Notes: a model not told the origin generated them from the sequence alone. Positions 36,401 to 51,700 are shown, counted from the first letter of the stretch. The stretch is DNA of 64,000 nucleotides from Sapria himalayana (GCA_029783825.1 JAREIK010012209.1:159001-223000); one strand, 5' to 3'. Numbers and translations are program-made.

Positions 36401-39400
36401 TTTAATATTTTATATTAGAATTATGAATGCTTATGATGATCTAAATACTAATGATATTTATTTTTTATGTTTTTTATTATTTATTTAATTATATTTTATT
36501 AATAGATAAAATATATAGATAATATTTAGTAAAATATTATCTAAATATTATTCCCAAATCCCTTCATCTCTCACTTCTGAAAATTATAAATTATATACTT
36601 GATGTCTTAGGACTTTGTATGTTTGATTGTTAAAATTAATTATTTTATTTTATAATTTTAAATGGTTATGATGATCAAAATATTAATGATATTTATTTTT
36701 TATGTTTTATATTATTTATTTGATTGTAATATATTAATAGATAAAAAATATAAATAATATTTTATAAAATATATAATTTATATATATAATGTAGAATGTA
36801 CCTTACCACATTGTGACTCAAGGCTCAAAAGATTTTTGTGCCCTAATACACCTTATGTCTCAAATAATTTTAGGTTATACAAGTGTGTTTGTTATTGAAT
36901 TTTTTTTTGGAGTTTTGATCGTAGGATAATTTTGATGATTATCTACTTGAATGATATTTTGATTATGTGAAATAATTAGTTGGAGATCACTCTACCAATT
37001 GATTATCTTTAGGCACAATTTCAATTGAAGGATTTTGTGAGGCTTAATTAATTTTTTTTTTTGATATAAGAGTGACTTATTTTACAAGGTGTATCATCTT
37101 GTCACGTGGAATATATATATTTCATGTTTTTATAGATATTGATTTTTTGGGTTGTTCTCTTGTAGTTACTTTTATTGATAAAAATAATGATTTTACTTCT
37201 AATGTAATCATTTGAGTTAATCTTAATTCTATTATCTATATAAAATTCATAAGGAAAATTAATAATTTGGTTATGACCAGATTAGATGTAACATATGTAG
37301 TAAGTATAATTAGTTGTTTTTTAGATTTTTATCTATAAATTTATTTTGACGCAACTCTTCACATACCTTAGTTGTGAAGAAGTCTCTAAGACCTATGATC
37401 TATTTTAGTTATTATGAATAATTCTAGTTGGTTGAGTATTTAGGTTTAAATTGGATACCATCATGCATAGAAAAAAGATCTTTTATGGAGTTTTACAGTT
37501 GTATAAGAGATAATTATCTTTTAGAAAAATAATAAGTAAATAATTATTTTGAGATTTACTGCAAAGATATAATGCAAAATGATGATCATAATTACTTATG
37601 AGCAATGATAAAAATTTCTGATATATCCATCGATATATCATTGAAATATCTCTAAATTCTAAGTATTGATATATCAATCAAGATCGATATATTTATCTTT
37701 GATTGGTGCTCACATATAAATACACTCTGATATATCTTGATATATTTGATATATTTGTAAAATTCAAGTATTGATATATTTGTAGAAATTAATATTTTAA
37801 TCTTTGCTTATGAGATACCGTAGATGTGTCATTTAATCAAGAAGATTGAACATGTATTCTTTTATCTCACTATATTTTATTGTGATAATTAAATAATATG
37901 CCATATAATTTATAATCTGGTATTTCATGAGCGGATGAAACATATAGAGATTGATTGTTTCTTTCTAAGAGGGAATATTTATGATGTGATAATTATGATA
38001 ACACACATTTAGACAGTATAATAGTCAATTGATATATTCACAAAATTTTTGAAGAGACATCAACTTATTTTATTTAAATATAAGTTTAATGTTGTGGACT
38101 TGTATGTACCAACTTGACAATCTTTTAGTTTTTTATTCTTTTTTGACGGGTGTATTTAAATTGTGATTGTCTCCATAACTTTTGCCCATTATGTTATATA
38201 AGAATATTTGACATGAATTTTATTAAAATATTATAATATTTATGGTTTTTGTATTTTATTATTCTAATAATATCCACCAAATATAATGTTATAATATTTG
38301 ACATATGAATTTTATTAGAAGATTATAATTTTATTAGAATATTAATATTCTATTATAATGTTATAATATTAAGTTTCTTAGGATTATATAATTAGTTTCC
38401 TTTAAATTAATAAATATCATACATAATTTTTTTTTTGATTTTACTTATATTTCTTTATTAATCATCTTACTAAGTAGATAACTTTTATAGTAGAGCTATC
38501 TAATATAAATCTAAATTGATTTTCTAAAATTTTTATTTTTATTTTTCTCTGTATTCAATTATTTTTTCTCAAAGTCTTATAATATAACTCATAAGTTTAA
38601 TATCTTGATAGTTATTATAATTTTGAATATCTTACTTATTTTTATAAATGAGAATTATACTTTTATCTCTATTCATTCGATATTTTTTTATTCTCATAAT
38701 CTTGTTAAACAATTTAGTCATTCATATCATGTTTTTGTTAATCAAGATCATCTAAACTTTATTAAGAATATTATTAAGTCATAATACTTTTTTGAGATTT
38801 ATTTTTTTAAGTGCTTCTCCAACATCCATCAGTGTTATGTTTTTTATATATGTTATATTGGTTAGTTCTTTACTATCTTTAATATTTAAATCTAACTTCA
38901 TAAACTTATTTAATATATTATCAAAATATATCCTTCATATTTTTTTAATTATTTATCTTTAAATAGGATTTGATTATTGTTATTCTTAATATGTTTTATT
39001 TAATTATAATCTCTACTTTTCTTTTTGCTCATCTAAATTAACTTATAAATATTATTTTTTATTTATTTACTTTGTAATTTATCATATAATTTATCATGTC
39101 TTAAACTAAATTTTACTTATTGTTTTTTTAACTTTCTTTTTTATCTAATACAATTTCATAATATCTCTATTTTTGTTATTCTATGTATTTTTTATAACAA
39201 ATTTAATTTTTTTATTAATTTGTTAAAGTTGAACCTTAAGTTTTTATTATCATATTTTTTTAATGTGAGTAAATATTTTCTCTAGATGTATTTAAAATTT
39301 TGTTAGATATTTTTTCATATAATTTACCACTTTGTTCCATATAATATTTGTATATACATCAAAAGATCAAGTAATATCGGTATCTAGTTTTTGGTAAAAA

Positions 39401-42400
39401 TACTCATCATTTTTTAAGGCTCTATTTTATCTTTAGATATTTGTTTGATGTTTCTCTATGATTTTATTTTATGAGACACATTAAATATGGTTAGTCTATG
39501 ACGGCTTCAATCTAGTTTGTCTGGGTAGCTTTGGTAGATAGGAATTAGGACTAGGCTAGCTGGTTTGACCACTCAGGCTGAAACTTGCCTGCATGGGCCA
39601 TCATGCTAGGTCGTGCTGTGCCGCACCTCTCGTATCAAATGTTTGGCCGGGCACTATCTATTGAATGTTTAGGTATGATTTTGAACTATGTCATGCCATG
39701 CTAAATATAATTGAACTGTGTCATGTTGTGGCCATGCTCAGGCCACCCAACCTAGTTGACAACTATAATATCAATAGCAATAATATTAGAATTATGTTGT
39801 CCATTATACTTGCTAATAATACTACTAATACTGTATATACATAAATATAATGTTTGTCGTAGGAATGTACACAGTCAAATATAAGTTTATCATATTATAA
39901 ACTTTTTTTAGGAATTTAAAATATGAAATTCTAGTTTCTCAGTCTGAATTATTAATATTAAATTCATCATTTTTACTATTGAAATAGTCAAATATCACAC
40001 GTTGATAGCCAATATAAGAATATAACATCAAGTAGGTATAATTTTAATAGTATTTGATATTTGTTTGAAGTTTTTTTAAGGTCTTTTGATAAACATAATG
40101 TATAAAACTTTTATTATTTGTTATGTATTCTAAAGTATTTGTGTAAATATCATATATTTTCTAATGTGTGGGAAACTATTTTGATTTCTATTTGTACTAT
40201 TATATTAATTATGTGACATATCTACACATCCAACATAAAAAATGTCAGTTAAGGATCATTTTCTTATGATTCTGATAAATATTTTAATTGTGATATCATT
40301 GTTTGAAGTATTATTGAATATAATACTAATTTTTTTTGAATACTGTATTACCTAAAAATATTCATCAAACACTTATATATGACAAAACTATCATAAAGAG
40401 ATAGAATTTTAGGAAATCCTAATATTTTTTTTTAGATTCCACTTAGAAGTAATATAGTGAGTGGTGAACTATTTGAATGAACTATGAAGTGTCATCATGA
40501 CTATCCTAGATGTTTGACGTCATGAAAGCCACTTTACTCTATTTCCTAAGTTTGATAATTACTAATACTTTTTTTTTAAAATATTTTATTATGTGATTTG
40601 TATTAGTTAACCTAGAAATTCTATGATAATCAGGTTGGAAGTAAATTTTAATATAAATTAGTTTAGAATTTTTTAAAAATCTAATCATAAAATATATGTT
40701 AGTAATCAATTTTGTCATGCATTTTTATCTAAACTCATTGTGATAAATGAATGAGGTTAATAAACTTGAAGTTGATTTAACTTTAAAGACCTCACCCTTA
40801 AAGTTAGTTTGTCGAGGATTTAATACATCTTATTTTTTGGTGTATTGATTAGTATATCTATTAAGGTGGTCAATATTACTAGTATTTTTATATGTATATA
40901 TTTATTTATAATATATATATTATGTCTAATCTTTATTAATATTCTTATTATCTTTATTTGTAATAATGTTAAAATGCATCTAGTTTATAAAATTTTGTTT
41001 ATTTTTAGGTTTTTAGGCTTATGAGCAGATACAATGGGTGGAAATTTAGCTTTGAGCTCAAATCTTTATAATATTTATTTTTATCTAGGTTAGGTTGTTA
41101 TTATTATTTATATCTAGATTAAATTTATTTGTATAAAATTTATTATTTATTATTTTTTAATATAGAAGACTAGACTGGAAGTAAGAGAAGAAGATACGTA
41201 TTTTTTAATTCTCACTTGTTATTATTTATTTATTAATTTATCTAAAAATTTTAAAACAGAATAATATAATTTCAATGCAATATATATCTTAATTTTATGT
41301 GCATATCAGATATTTTTTCACTATTATCTTGTATTCTCACATCTAAAAATTATAGCTCTTCACCAAAATAACTTTGATGCTCTGTTAATTCATAGTTATT
41401 TAAGGCGCAAGGTGCACTTGAGGCGCAGACTTTTTTATTTGAGGCGCACCCAGCCTAATACACATAAAAATTATACATTTTACTAAATATATTCTTTAAT
41501 TTTCATCTAATAATAAACTAAAGAACATCAAAGATAAAAATCAAATATTAATTGTGCTCCCATCATCTAAACATTCAAAGTTTCAAAACAAAATAATAAA
41601 TATTCAAAGTTCTAAAACAAAATAAACACTCATATATCTACATAAAAATCTAAATCAAGAAAGTCTTCATCAATATCATCCCCATCATCAATCTTTCACT
41701 TTCTCTCTTCTTCATCTTCCTCTCTCGATGAATATATCATCTCTTCATCTTCCTCTCTCGATGAATAGATCATCTCTTCATCTTTATCAATCAAAGCAAG
41801 AGTAGGAGTATGTTTAGAGCTAGATAGTCTTGACTTTGATTTTGGTGTTGGTGTTAGTGTTTTGCTTGGTTTAACTCTTGTATAAACCCTAAGCTCCTCA
41901 GCTCCACAAGCTCTTGCAACATCACCCCATGTTAAATCATCACATTCAAACACCAAATCATCTTCTGCAACACATTCATCTTTTATTCTTCTCATCAACC
42001 ATTTGTTGCTATCATCTATTTCTTTCAAGATAATGGGATCAATGGTATGACGCTCAGTGTATCTTTTCATCAAGGTTCGATTGTACTTAATGTACACTAA
42101 ATCATTCAAATGTTGATGGTCCAACCTATTTCTCCTCTTGCTATGAATCTGAAAAAACAAATAGTTTTCATGATTATATCTCAATGTTTTAGTTTTGAAG
42201 AATCTAAGTTACATTAAATAATGTTGTAACTTCAAGACACAAATTCAATTGCATGTAATTGCTTTAGTAACTGGCTCGATGCCTGCCATCGCCAAAACTG
42301 GAAGTCGACGCCTGTTGCGCCTCACCCGCTTGCGCCTTGCCTGAAGCGAGACATTTTTTTCGAGAGTGGTGGTGCCTGAGCTTTAGGCGCGCCTTTAATA

Positions 42401-43889
42401 ACTATGGTTAAATTAGAGAGATTGTAGATGAATCTACTACTTTCAAAAACTTTGGGAGATATGCTAAATAATATCTCTTTAGGATAAATGATTTGAAAGT
42501 AAATACACTGAGCAATGATAGAAAAGAGTACTAAAATGATGATGTAGTTTTTGGTTAAAACTATACTTCTAAAAAAATATTCCAAAACATCCCTCTCAAA
42601 TAAAAGTGTTCGGCCCATCTCAATTTGATATCTTTTTATTTTTTCACCAATCTTATTTTGTGGGCTTAACTAAGATCATCATAGATTATTAATGCGTGCA
42701 TGGTAGAGTAAGGGTTAAGGGTACATTCCATGAATGGGACGGAGGAATCGATCGGTACGCAGGCGAACAATGGGATCGCACAGCACTTATATAATAGATC
42801 ACCCTTGACATAAAAAGTATGATATACAATGCCACGATTCATATCATAATTATTAAAGGTGCACTTCAGGCATGCCTCAAGCTATGGCACTACCAAGACT
42901 AGGCAAAAGCACATTGCCTCGCCTTGTCTCGCTTTGCCTCAGGTACCTCCTACAAATCATTTATTCTTAAAACTCTCTCTCTACAAATCATATTATTCTC
43001 AAAGCTTCTCTCTCATAAATTATATTATTCTCAAATCTTTCCTCGTATTCCTAAAAATTATGGATGATATATTTGATATCTTAGAACATTGTATTGATGT
43101 GAAATATTAATACTATTTGATATTTATGTTTGATATCTTTTACCGTAGTTATTAAAAGCTCATCTCAGATGCACCTAACGCCCATACTCCACTAGGCCTA
43201 GACAAAAGTGCCTTGCCTCACATCGCCTTAGGCACTTGTACAAAACATAATATCTCGGAAGTTTCTCATACAATTCAATTATTTCCAATGCCTCTCCTTC
43301 TCACAAATCATATTATTTCTAAAGCCCCTCTCCCCTCCACTCTTGAAAACTATAGATAATATCTTTGATATCATAAATTTTTTTATATTAGATTGATAAA
43401 ATTCTATTATTTTATTTTAGAATTCTAAATGTTTGTGATACTGAGAAATATTAATTATATATAATTTTTATATTTGATATTATTTACATAATTATATTAT
43501 ATTAATAAATACAAATTATAGTTAATATTTAATACAAATATATAATATAATATATATATATATTAGCTAAAATGTGTCTCAAAAAGAAAAACTTGCGCCT
43601 TAATTATGTCTCAAAACCTCCAAAGATTTTCTTGCATTTGCATCAAATAATTATATTTTTTACTTGATTATTTTTTATTACTAGATAAAAATAATAAATA
43701 ATATTTATTAAAAATAATATATATATATATATATATATATATTAGCTAAAATATGTCTCAAAAAGAAAAACTTGCGCCTTAATTATGTCTCAAAGCCTCC
43801 AAAGATTTTTGCATTTGCACCAAATAATTATATTTTTTACTTGATTATTTTTTATTATTAGATAAAAATTATAAATAATATTTATTAAA

Positions 43890-43921
<32 letters not shown>

Positions 43922-45667
43922 TACGTAGAGCGCACCTAAAAAAAACTCATACTTTAATTGTAACTTGTGCCTCAAGAGCCCAAATGATTTTTACATCTCA
44001 ATGTTTTTTGTGTCTTAAATAACTATGATTCATATTGTAAGTGGCAACTTTGTTTAATATATATTCTAATATATTATTATTTTATTGATGATTAATTACA
44101 TGATAAGTTGTGTTACATATATATATTGGAAGTCATGCATTTGTGTGATGATTGATGATAAGTATATTCATTTAAAGGTAGTAAATCTCAAATTTAAAAT
44201 TTATTAGACACAGCCTCTAACTTTTGGAGATAAGGTTGAGATATTAAACACTCTCAAATCACATGCTAAAGTATTATTATTGAGATATTAACCATTGTAT
44301 ATTGGGTACGAACTCTCATTAGATATATGAAATAATTTTAATGAATACTAGATATTTTCTAATAAGAGTGTTCTTAATTACATATGAGCTTATACTATTA
44401 AATTAATTATATGATAAATACCTATTAGATGAAAAATTTTTTTTAGTGATCTTTTTCTAATTACTTTGATAAATAAATGAATATCATATTTATTAATTTT
44501 TGAATTATCAAGGTTAATTCTAAAAATCTTAAAATATTTTTTCTGTAAAAATACTCATCATAGAATTATATATGAAATGCTTATCAAATATTTTTTTTTG
44601 TCATTTTTTTGATGAATGAAAAAAACATTATAGAAACTAGATAATTTTTGTTCCAATTCTTTATTTTTTCTTTTAGTTTTTTTTTTTTTACTTAGTGATG
44701 ATAGCACCTAATATGTGATCTAACCCTATAGTGTTTAATTTCTCATTTATGTGTACATTTTTTCCATTTATGAAATGATAGTTTGTTTAATATATTTTTG
44801 CCTTGGGGCTTTCTTTTTACACGGTATCATGGTGGGATTGCATGCATCCGTACAAACACATAAACACGCATGAGTGAGTGTGTTTGTAATGTCAAGTTGT
44901 CAACCCACATTGATGCCAGCTCACTGTTGGCTATGACGTGTTGGTGTGCGTGTGGTATACAATGATATCATTTTTTTTTGATAAATTGTGATATACAGTG
45001 GTAGCATGGAGGCATGCAAAGCGGAGGCTTGCACTGTGTTTGGTGTGGGCAGTGACGGGGAACCGTGCAATGACAGGTGTTCAGTGAACTATGCAGGCTA
45101 AACGGTGCAGTATGATTGGGACAATGTGTATGTGCGTGAAGTGTGGTGTGGCTCACAATTAGTGGGAAACTGTAATTTGGTTGTGTTTTTAAGTTGGGGA
45201 AGCTTGATCAATTGACGGAGCCTCCTAGTGATAAGATAAAATATGTTTAGTTACAAATTGACTCTCAATTATTGATTATTATGAAACAATCAATTGAGAT
45301 AGATTTGTCTTATGTATTTTCTTCATACATGATTGTACGATACTATGAGAGCTAGTAACATAATTGTACTCATTCTAGACCATATATATGATGTTTCACA
45401 ACTTATGTGATTGAAATTAGAGTAGCTAATAATGGCAGAACAAATCACCATTCACTATACTTGTTTTACAAAGTTAGTTACTTGGTTTTTATTGGTATTT
45501 CTAACATATGTGGATATAACTGAAAGAAAGAATAATTCTATGCCGGTAAGGCAATAATTAATATTTTATATTCCTTAGGTACTATAACTTTTATAACTTG
45601 TATTGTTATTTCAAATTCCTTAGTTATCAATTTAGGAGATAGCAGTCACACTTGTGTTTACCATTCT

Positions 45668-45711
<44 letters not shown>

Positions 45712-48700
45712 TTATTTATTTCTTTCTTGAATGTTATATTAATCAATGACAAATCATGAAAGTCATTGGTTATGCCAACTTTCAAATTAATATTAATTTT
45801 TCTATGTTTTTTTGTAAATTCTTTGGTGTTAGAATAATATTTTTTATGTGAGTTTCCTGTTTAGGTGACTTAATTTTGATTTTTTTTATTGATATTATTT
45901 TACTTGATTAGAAGATTTTGAGAAAGATATTTTTTGGGATTGTGCAAGGTAAATCTTATGTACTTATATCTATGACTAGGTACCCTTGGGGGGGGGGGGG
46001 GTGGTTAATGACAGTATCGGACGACACAATTTTGAAAAAGGGCAACCTTACACAACATGAATGACTCATTGGAAAAGAACATGCCACAAAGTAAAATGAC
46101 TGACATTGATGTTACTCTAGCCATAGACCCTAATAATGATATTTTTTTGCTACATTTACATCAAAGGCTTTTGATGCTGAAAGAAAAATAAAAACAATTC
46201 TTACCTATAATATGACTTTTGGCCCCCTAGTCAACTATCTAAAAGTCCAGAGTAAGGAAAAAAAGTAATAGGATAATCGGCTCTAGAAGTGTCAAATGGG
46301 CCGTGCCGGCCTGGCCCGACCCGGCCCATTTTTAGTCAGCCTGATTGTGCTTCTGTGCCGGGCCAGGCACGACATTGTTACTGTTCCGTGCCTTGCTTGG
46401 CCTGGCACAGTTTCTTCAAGCCAGGCTCGGCACGACTCGCCGGCACGACTGGTTATTTTACCGTGCTGGGTCAGGCCCGTATGGGCTGGTTTAAAAAAAT
46501 AATTTTTTTAATATTTATTTAATTATAAAATATATATTAGATTAGATAATGTTTAAAAATATTTAATTTGTAACTGGAAAATTATTGAATAGTTATAAAG
46601 TTTAATTTTTTTTATTTTAATTATGTTTTAATTAGATTAATATATTTAGATTATAATTTATTAGAATTAAATTATAGAATTTTTAATAAAATTTGTAAAC
46701 ATAAAAATAAATTAAACATAAAATTTCTTTAACAAAAATTACAAAATCACAAAACCAAACACAAACTAAATGTCCAATCGGTCAATCCCAAATCAAAGTA
46801 AATACAATATCAATAAAAAAAACGTACAAAACAAAACATCAAAATCAAAAATCAGAATCAAGAATAACAAAAACTCATAAGCATAAGCATTAATGTAACA
46901 TAAGTGTCGCGGTCGGGTGTCAGCATGTCGCAACCCCGCAATCGTATACCATGAGGCATCAAGTGGCAATGACATGTGGCGTGGCAACGACATGTGGCAT
47001 GACAACGGGTAACCTCATCAATTGTCTATCGGCATATCATGATTATCCTTAACCATAACATTAAAATCACTATCATATGGATCATCATTATTAGTAATCA
47101 ATTCTTCTACTTTCACTGCGGCTGTAGTCCCCGTCCCGTTGTTTCTTTCTCGCTAACTGAATGGAAAAATCATCTCCAAAGAAGGTATCCATGTCCGTAC
47201 TCATAGTCTCACAACTACTACCATCGTACCTAGTATCGTAACATATGAAAAGGTTAGTCAACTTCTCGTGAATGAATCCTTCAGGTTGGACTTTCAGGGT
47301 CATGCACGAGGAAATGTAGGTCAAAATATTATCTACCCATTCCACCTTAACCCTAGGGTCCATGCATGCAGCGAGACAATAAAGAGATGGAATGATGGAC
47401 CAGTACTTTAAGTATTTGGTTTCCATCTCTGTAACCATATGGCTAAGTATTAGGTCAGCTCGATACTTCCTAAAAATACTACTAATGTTGCATATGCACC
47501 TGAGTGCAATGTAAGTCGTGAGACTATAAACCGACGAATAAATGTTCGTCGTGTCATAAAAAATTTTTAGGAATTTTATAAATGAAATTCTTGTAGTCCA
47601 GTCACTGTCGTCAATAAAAAGTTTGTCACTCTTACTATTGAGTGGTCGGATATCACGTGTTCGTATCCAACACATGACTTCAACATCAGATACGTGTAAT
47701 TCTAACGGTATTTCGCATCTGATTGGAATTTCTTCTTCTTAAGATTCACAGACAAACAGAGATTATCAAACTTCTGTTGTCTGCGAGGCATGCGAATATA
47801 TTTTAGTACATTACGTATATTATCCAAAACGGGGGAACCCACATTCATACCTGCTTGTACAATCAGGCTAATCACGTGATACATATATCTGACGTGGAAA
47901 ATTTCTCTTAATGGTGCATCCCTAATATCCCTAATAAACATGTTAATCGCTATTTCATTATTAGATGCGTTATTGAATATAATACTAAAAATTTTATTTT
48001 GAATTTTATATTCTTTAAAAATCTTCATTATATCCTCAAAAATAGCTGGGCCATCATGATGATGGAGAATCTCAGAGAATCATAAAATTTTTTGATTCAT
48101 TATTCATTTGAATCTACATAGTGGACGGTGAGACATGCATAAGATGAATTATCGTGACTTGTCCAGATATCAGATGTCACTGACACCACTCTATTATATG
48201 TCATAAATTCATTAATTATTATTTATTTTTCTAACTTATAAAATTTTAGTATCTCATCCCTAGATATAAACCTAGGAATTATATGATAAGCAGGTTGAAA
48301 ATATGTCTGCATGAAATTCACTACCTTTGGATTTTTTTAAAATCTAATTGGAAGACCCATCAATGTGATAAGTTTGACCATGTATTTCCTACCTAACTTG
48401 CTGCGGTATATGAAGGCAGTAACCTTTGAGACTGAACTTGATCCAGCCTCAAAAAATACACTGCTAAGTTGGGTTTACTTAGGATCTAATGTATCATATT
48501 TTTTGGTGCATATTTTGACATGCCTTTTAAGGTGCCCAATCCTAAATGTATTCTTACGAGTTAAAATTCTCATACAATATTTGTACTGTATCATTTCTTC
48601 TTTCTCATCCATAACTTTTATTTTATTTTATTATATTAAATTGAGTCCAAACTATAAAAATTATCATAGTTTTTTGTTTTTTAGATATTTAGGTTGAGAC

Positions 48701-51700
48701 GGATGAAGAAAATAAAATTTCAGCAGCCTTGGACTTTTATGTAAGATTTTTATTTTTTAAATTTAAATAAGTTTCTTTTGTATCAGTCATTTTTTTGGTT
48801 TTTTTAGACAAGAGGTAGAGTCTAGATGATAGAAATAGATTAAAGAGTAGAGACTAGAGAGAGAAAGAGAATAAAAAAATACTAATTATTTTTAAATATT
48901 AATTATTAAGTTAAGAGTTTTAGTTTAATAAAAATTTAAAATACTCATAAAGCAGTGTACAGGTAAATGACGTGTACCACAGTCCACACCAAGATTCAAA
49001 CTTCCAAAGCCGAGCTCGAGTTGTGAGTTCCGAAAAGCCGAGCCGAATGTCAAAATCCCGAGAGAGAGAAGAGATTTGAAAAAGTGAGAATTTATGTTTT
49101 TGAAAAACATAAAAATTATGAGGGGAGGGCTTTTATAGATTATAGGAATGATTTTTTTTAAAAAAATAATTTTTATGTATTTTTTTATTTTTTATTGATA
49201 ATTAGGGGGTAGAATCATGAGGGCCGTCAGATTCTGCCCCATAGTTATTGGAGGCGAAATCCAACGGCTAAAATTTAAATTATTATTATTTTTTAATATT
49301 GAACTGTTGGGGGGGGGGGGGGGGGGGGGGATTGGGGGCGGGCCTTGAGTTAGATGGGGAGGGGTGGAATCGCACCCAAGCCCAGCCGGTTTCAAGAAAG
49401 TTGCTGGTTCTGGGTGGGGCGGGGCGGTGTCTCTGGTCGTGCCTAGTTACCATGCCAATGGGCCACGGATCCGTGCCGGGCCAGATACGACATGATGCCC
49501 AGTTGTCCACGGCATGGTTGGTGCCGTGGACAGGCATGGTACGGGCACGGGCATGGAAAATTCTCCCGCCGTGCCGGCCCATGCACGGCCGAATCATGCC
49601 TTGCCTCGTGCCGGCCTGGTCTGGCCCGGCCCGGTTGACACTTCTAATCGGCTCCTTAGGCAACTAACTTTGTCATATGTTCTAGACATTAACTAGAGTT
49701 ATGTCATATGCTCTAGATAGTGATATAGAAAAAAATATATAGTGGTTACTTCTAACATGACAGTTGGCTTTTTGGTCAATTGCCCATGAGTTCATAATTA
49801 TAATATCTGATTTTCCAGATAGAATTTGTAGTGTCTTTAGAGATTAATGCGTTGTATTCCTTTCTAAAGATCAAAATGATATCTATGGGTGAACTTTATA
49901 AGGACCCCCTTTAGTGGGTTCAGGTACCCGACTTAATGACATCTGTACACTGAAGGAACATTCTCAATGGCATTTGAGTTTTGAGATGTAAATGCCAACA
50001 AAGTTTTGAGGGAGTTCCGTCTACTCACAATGGGAACCAGTTGTTGCTGCTTGCCCACTTCTTGTAGTATTCTTGTCTCCTTTCCCTGTATTTTGGTGAG
50101 AACTGATGGAGACTGTAACATTTGTAATGTGTGTGTCAAGATTAGTTTTCATCTGTCCACGAGTCATTATTGAGGTCTTATCACTCTGCACAAACTCCCA
50201 ATTGAGCAGTAATAACTTACTGACGAAGAATATGTGTTCTGAGGAGTGAATATCTATTTTCAAGAGAGTGAAGAACATATATTGGGTGCAATGTCTCAAA
50301 TCGTTTTGCACATAATGCAAGAGACAAAATATATGGAAATGTGGACACAATTGATTGTCATGTAGATACAAATAGTTTGACTCTCATCATATATTTCATA
50401 ATCATCTCTAACTATTTCTGAACCAATAGAATAATTACCATAGAGAGAGCTCACTAAGAATATGTTCGTTTGTTCGAGTTTCACTAAGTGATATTTATTT
50501 CATTGTTTTTAACTTTTTATTCGGTCATCTTTACACCAAAAAAATTAGAAAAAAATGATTGAAAATAACTTCATAGTAATGATGCGAAACCAATCTGACC
50601 TGGTTAGCTTGATATGAAAAATCCACCAGGGGGTGTGATATTAGAGTACATGCCAAAGTCCCTTCTTGCCAAACCTTAAAAATTCACAAATGATAAGTTC
50701 AATTATAATTATGATACCTGAATAAAAAAATTCTAAAATTTAAAATAAAAACTTCAAATAACTCAGGTCAAAAAAGATAAAATGATGAGGAGGCTGAGAT
50801 ACCCAAAATAAATTATATAAATCTTGAAAAAAAAAACAATAACATTCTATGTTGCCATCAAAAATCTAATACAAATAATGTCTTTATATAATGGGCAAAT
50901 TTTGTTGGAGTAACCCATAAGTTAGGTAATCCTATCAATATAATAATAAAATAAAAAATAATAATAAAGAAACTATAAAACTAAAAACAATAATACGCAT
51001 TGTCAAGTTGGTGTGTATAAGTCTAAAATATCAACTTTAGAGAAAAATAAGGTAAATTATGGCCTCTTCAAGGTTATTATGAAAATGTCGCAAGTTGCTT
51101 TATTGTCTGAATATATATTATATTAATTATTTTGTCATGGATCTTTTTCTTGAATAAAAAATAATTTAATTTTATATATTTTGTCTACTCGTGAGATGTG
51201 AAATATCATATTTTAGGCTATATCCCTTGATGTCTAACTATCATAGTAAATGATAGTGAGAGAGAAAAATGAATATCCAATCTTCTGGAGTAGGTGTTAG
51301 ATTTAAAATAACTTGTACGTAATCATCGTCATCACCCTTACTTTACATTTGTACAAGATCTCAAAATAATTGTCTAGCTGTTATTTTTTTGCCAGATTAA
51401 ATTCTCTAAAAAAGCATAAACATTTATATCTTCTCTTGATGCAAGTTGGTGCTCAACTCGTATTTGAATATCTAGTTCACTATAAGTGCCCATGATTGCT
51501 AAAATAAATTCAAAGTTTCTAGATTTTTTTACATACATCTGAATGCAAAACGTTGCATCAAGGTGAATATGTCGAGAATATAAAAAAAATAATTAACTAT
51601 ACTAACTACATATATCATATTTGGTCATATAATGTCAAATAGTTAATTTTTCTTATAATTTTCTTATAAGTAGACAAGTAGTAGAGTCAACTGAAATGGT

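Larger units (their letters stand above)
42845..44027. mobile_element. hAT-like element with a second copy nested in it
   Basis: The left end CATAATTATTAAAGGTGC and right end TTAAATAACTATG are flanked by a perfect 8-bp duplication ATTCATAT (42837-42844 and 44028-44035). Inside, a second left end starts at 43144 (CGTAGTTATTAAAAGC), and a 180-bp duplication lies at 43553-43912. It has no transposase. Confidence 0.88.
46284..49646 (-). mobile_element. hAT copy 2 (GC-rich ends), 3.4 kb
   Basis: The terminal repeats TAGAAGTGTCAA (46284-46295) and its complement (49635-49646) are flanked by a perfect 8-bp duplication ATCGGCTC (46276-46283 and 49647-49654). Both ends carry GGCCCG/GTGCCG-rich blocks. 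The transposase lies on the minus strand. It is the same family as copy 1, and the perfect duplication gives the family's true ends: T at the first position. Confidence 0.95.

Noticed and set aside
49286..49667. Overlapping open frames on both strands of about 120 codons
   Set aside because: They arise from the GC-rich hAT end and the G run, which lack stop codons by composition.
49933..50484. Minus-strand frames that might be a gene or gag fragment
   Set aside because: No motif (zinc knuckle, protease or other) could be identified, so no gene is called.
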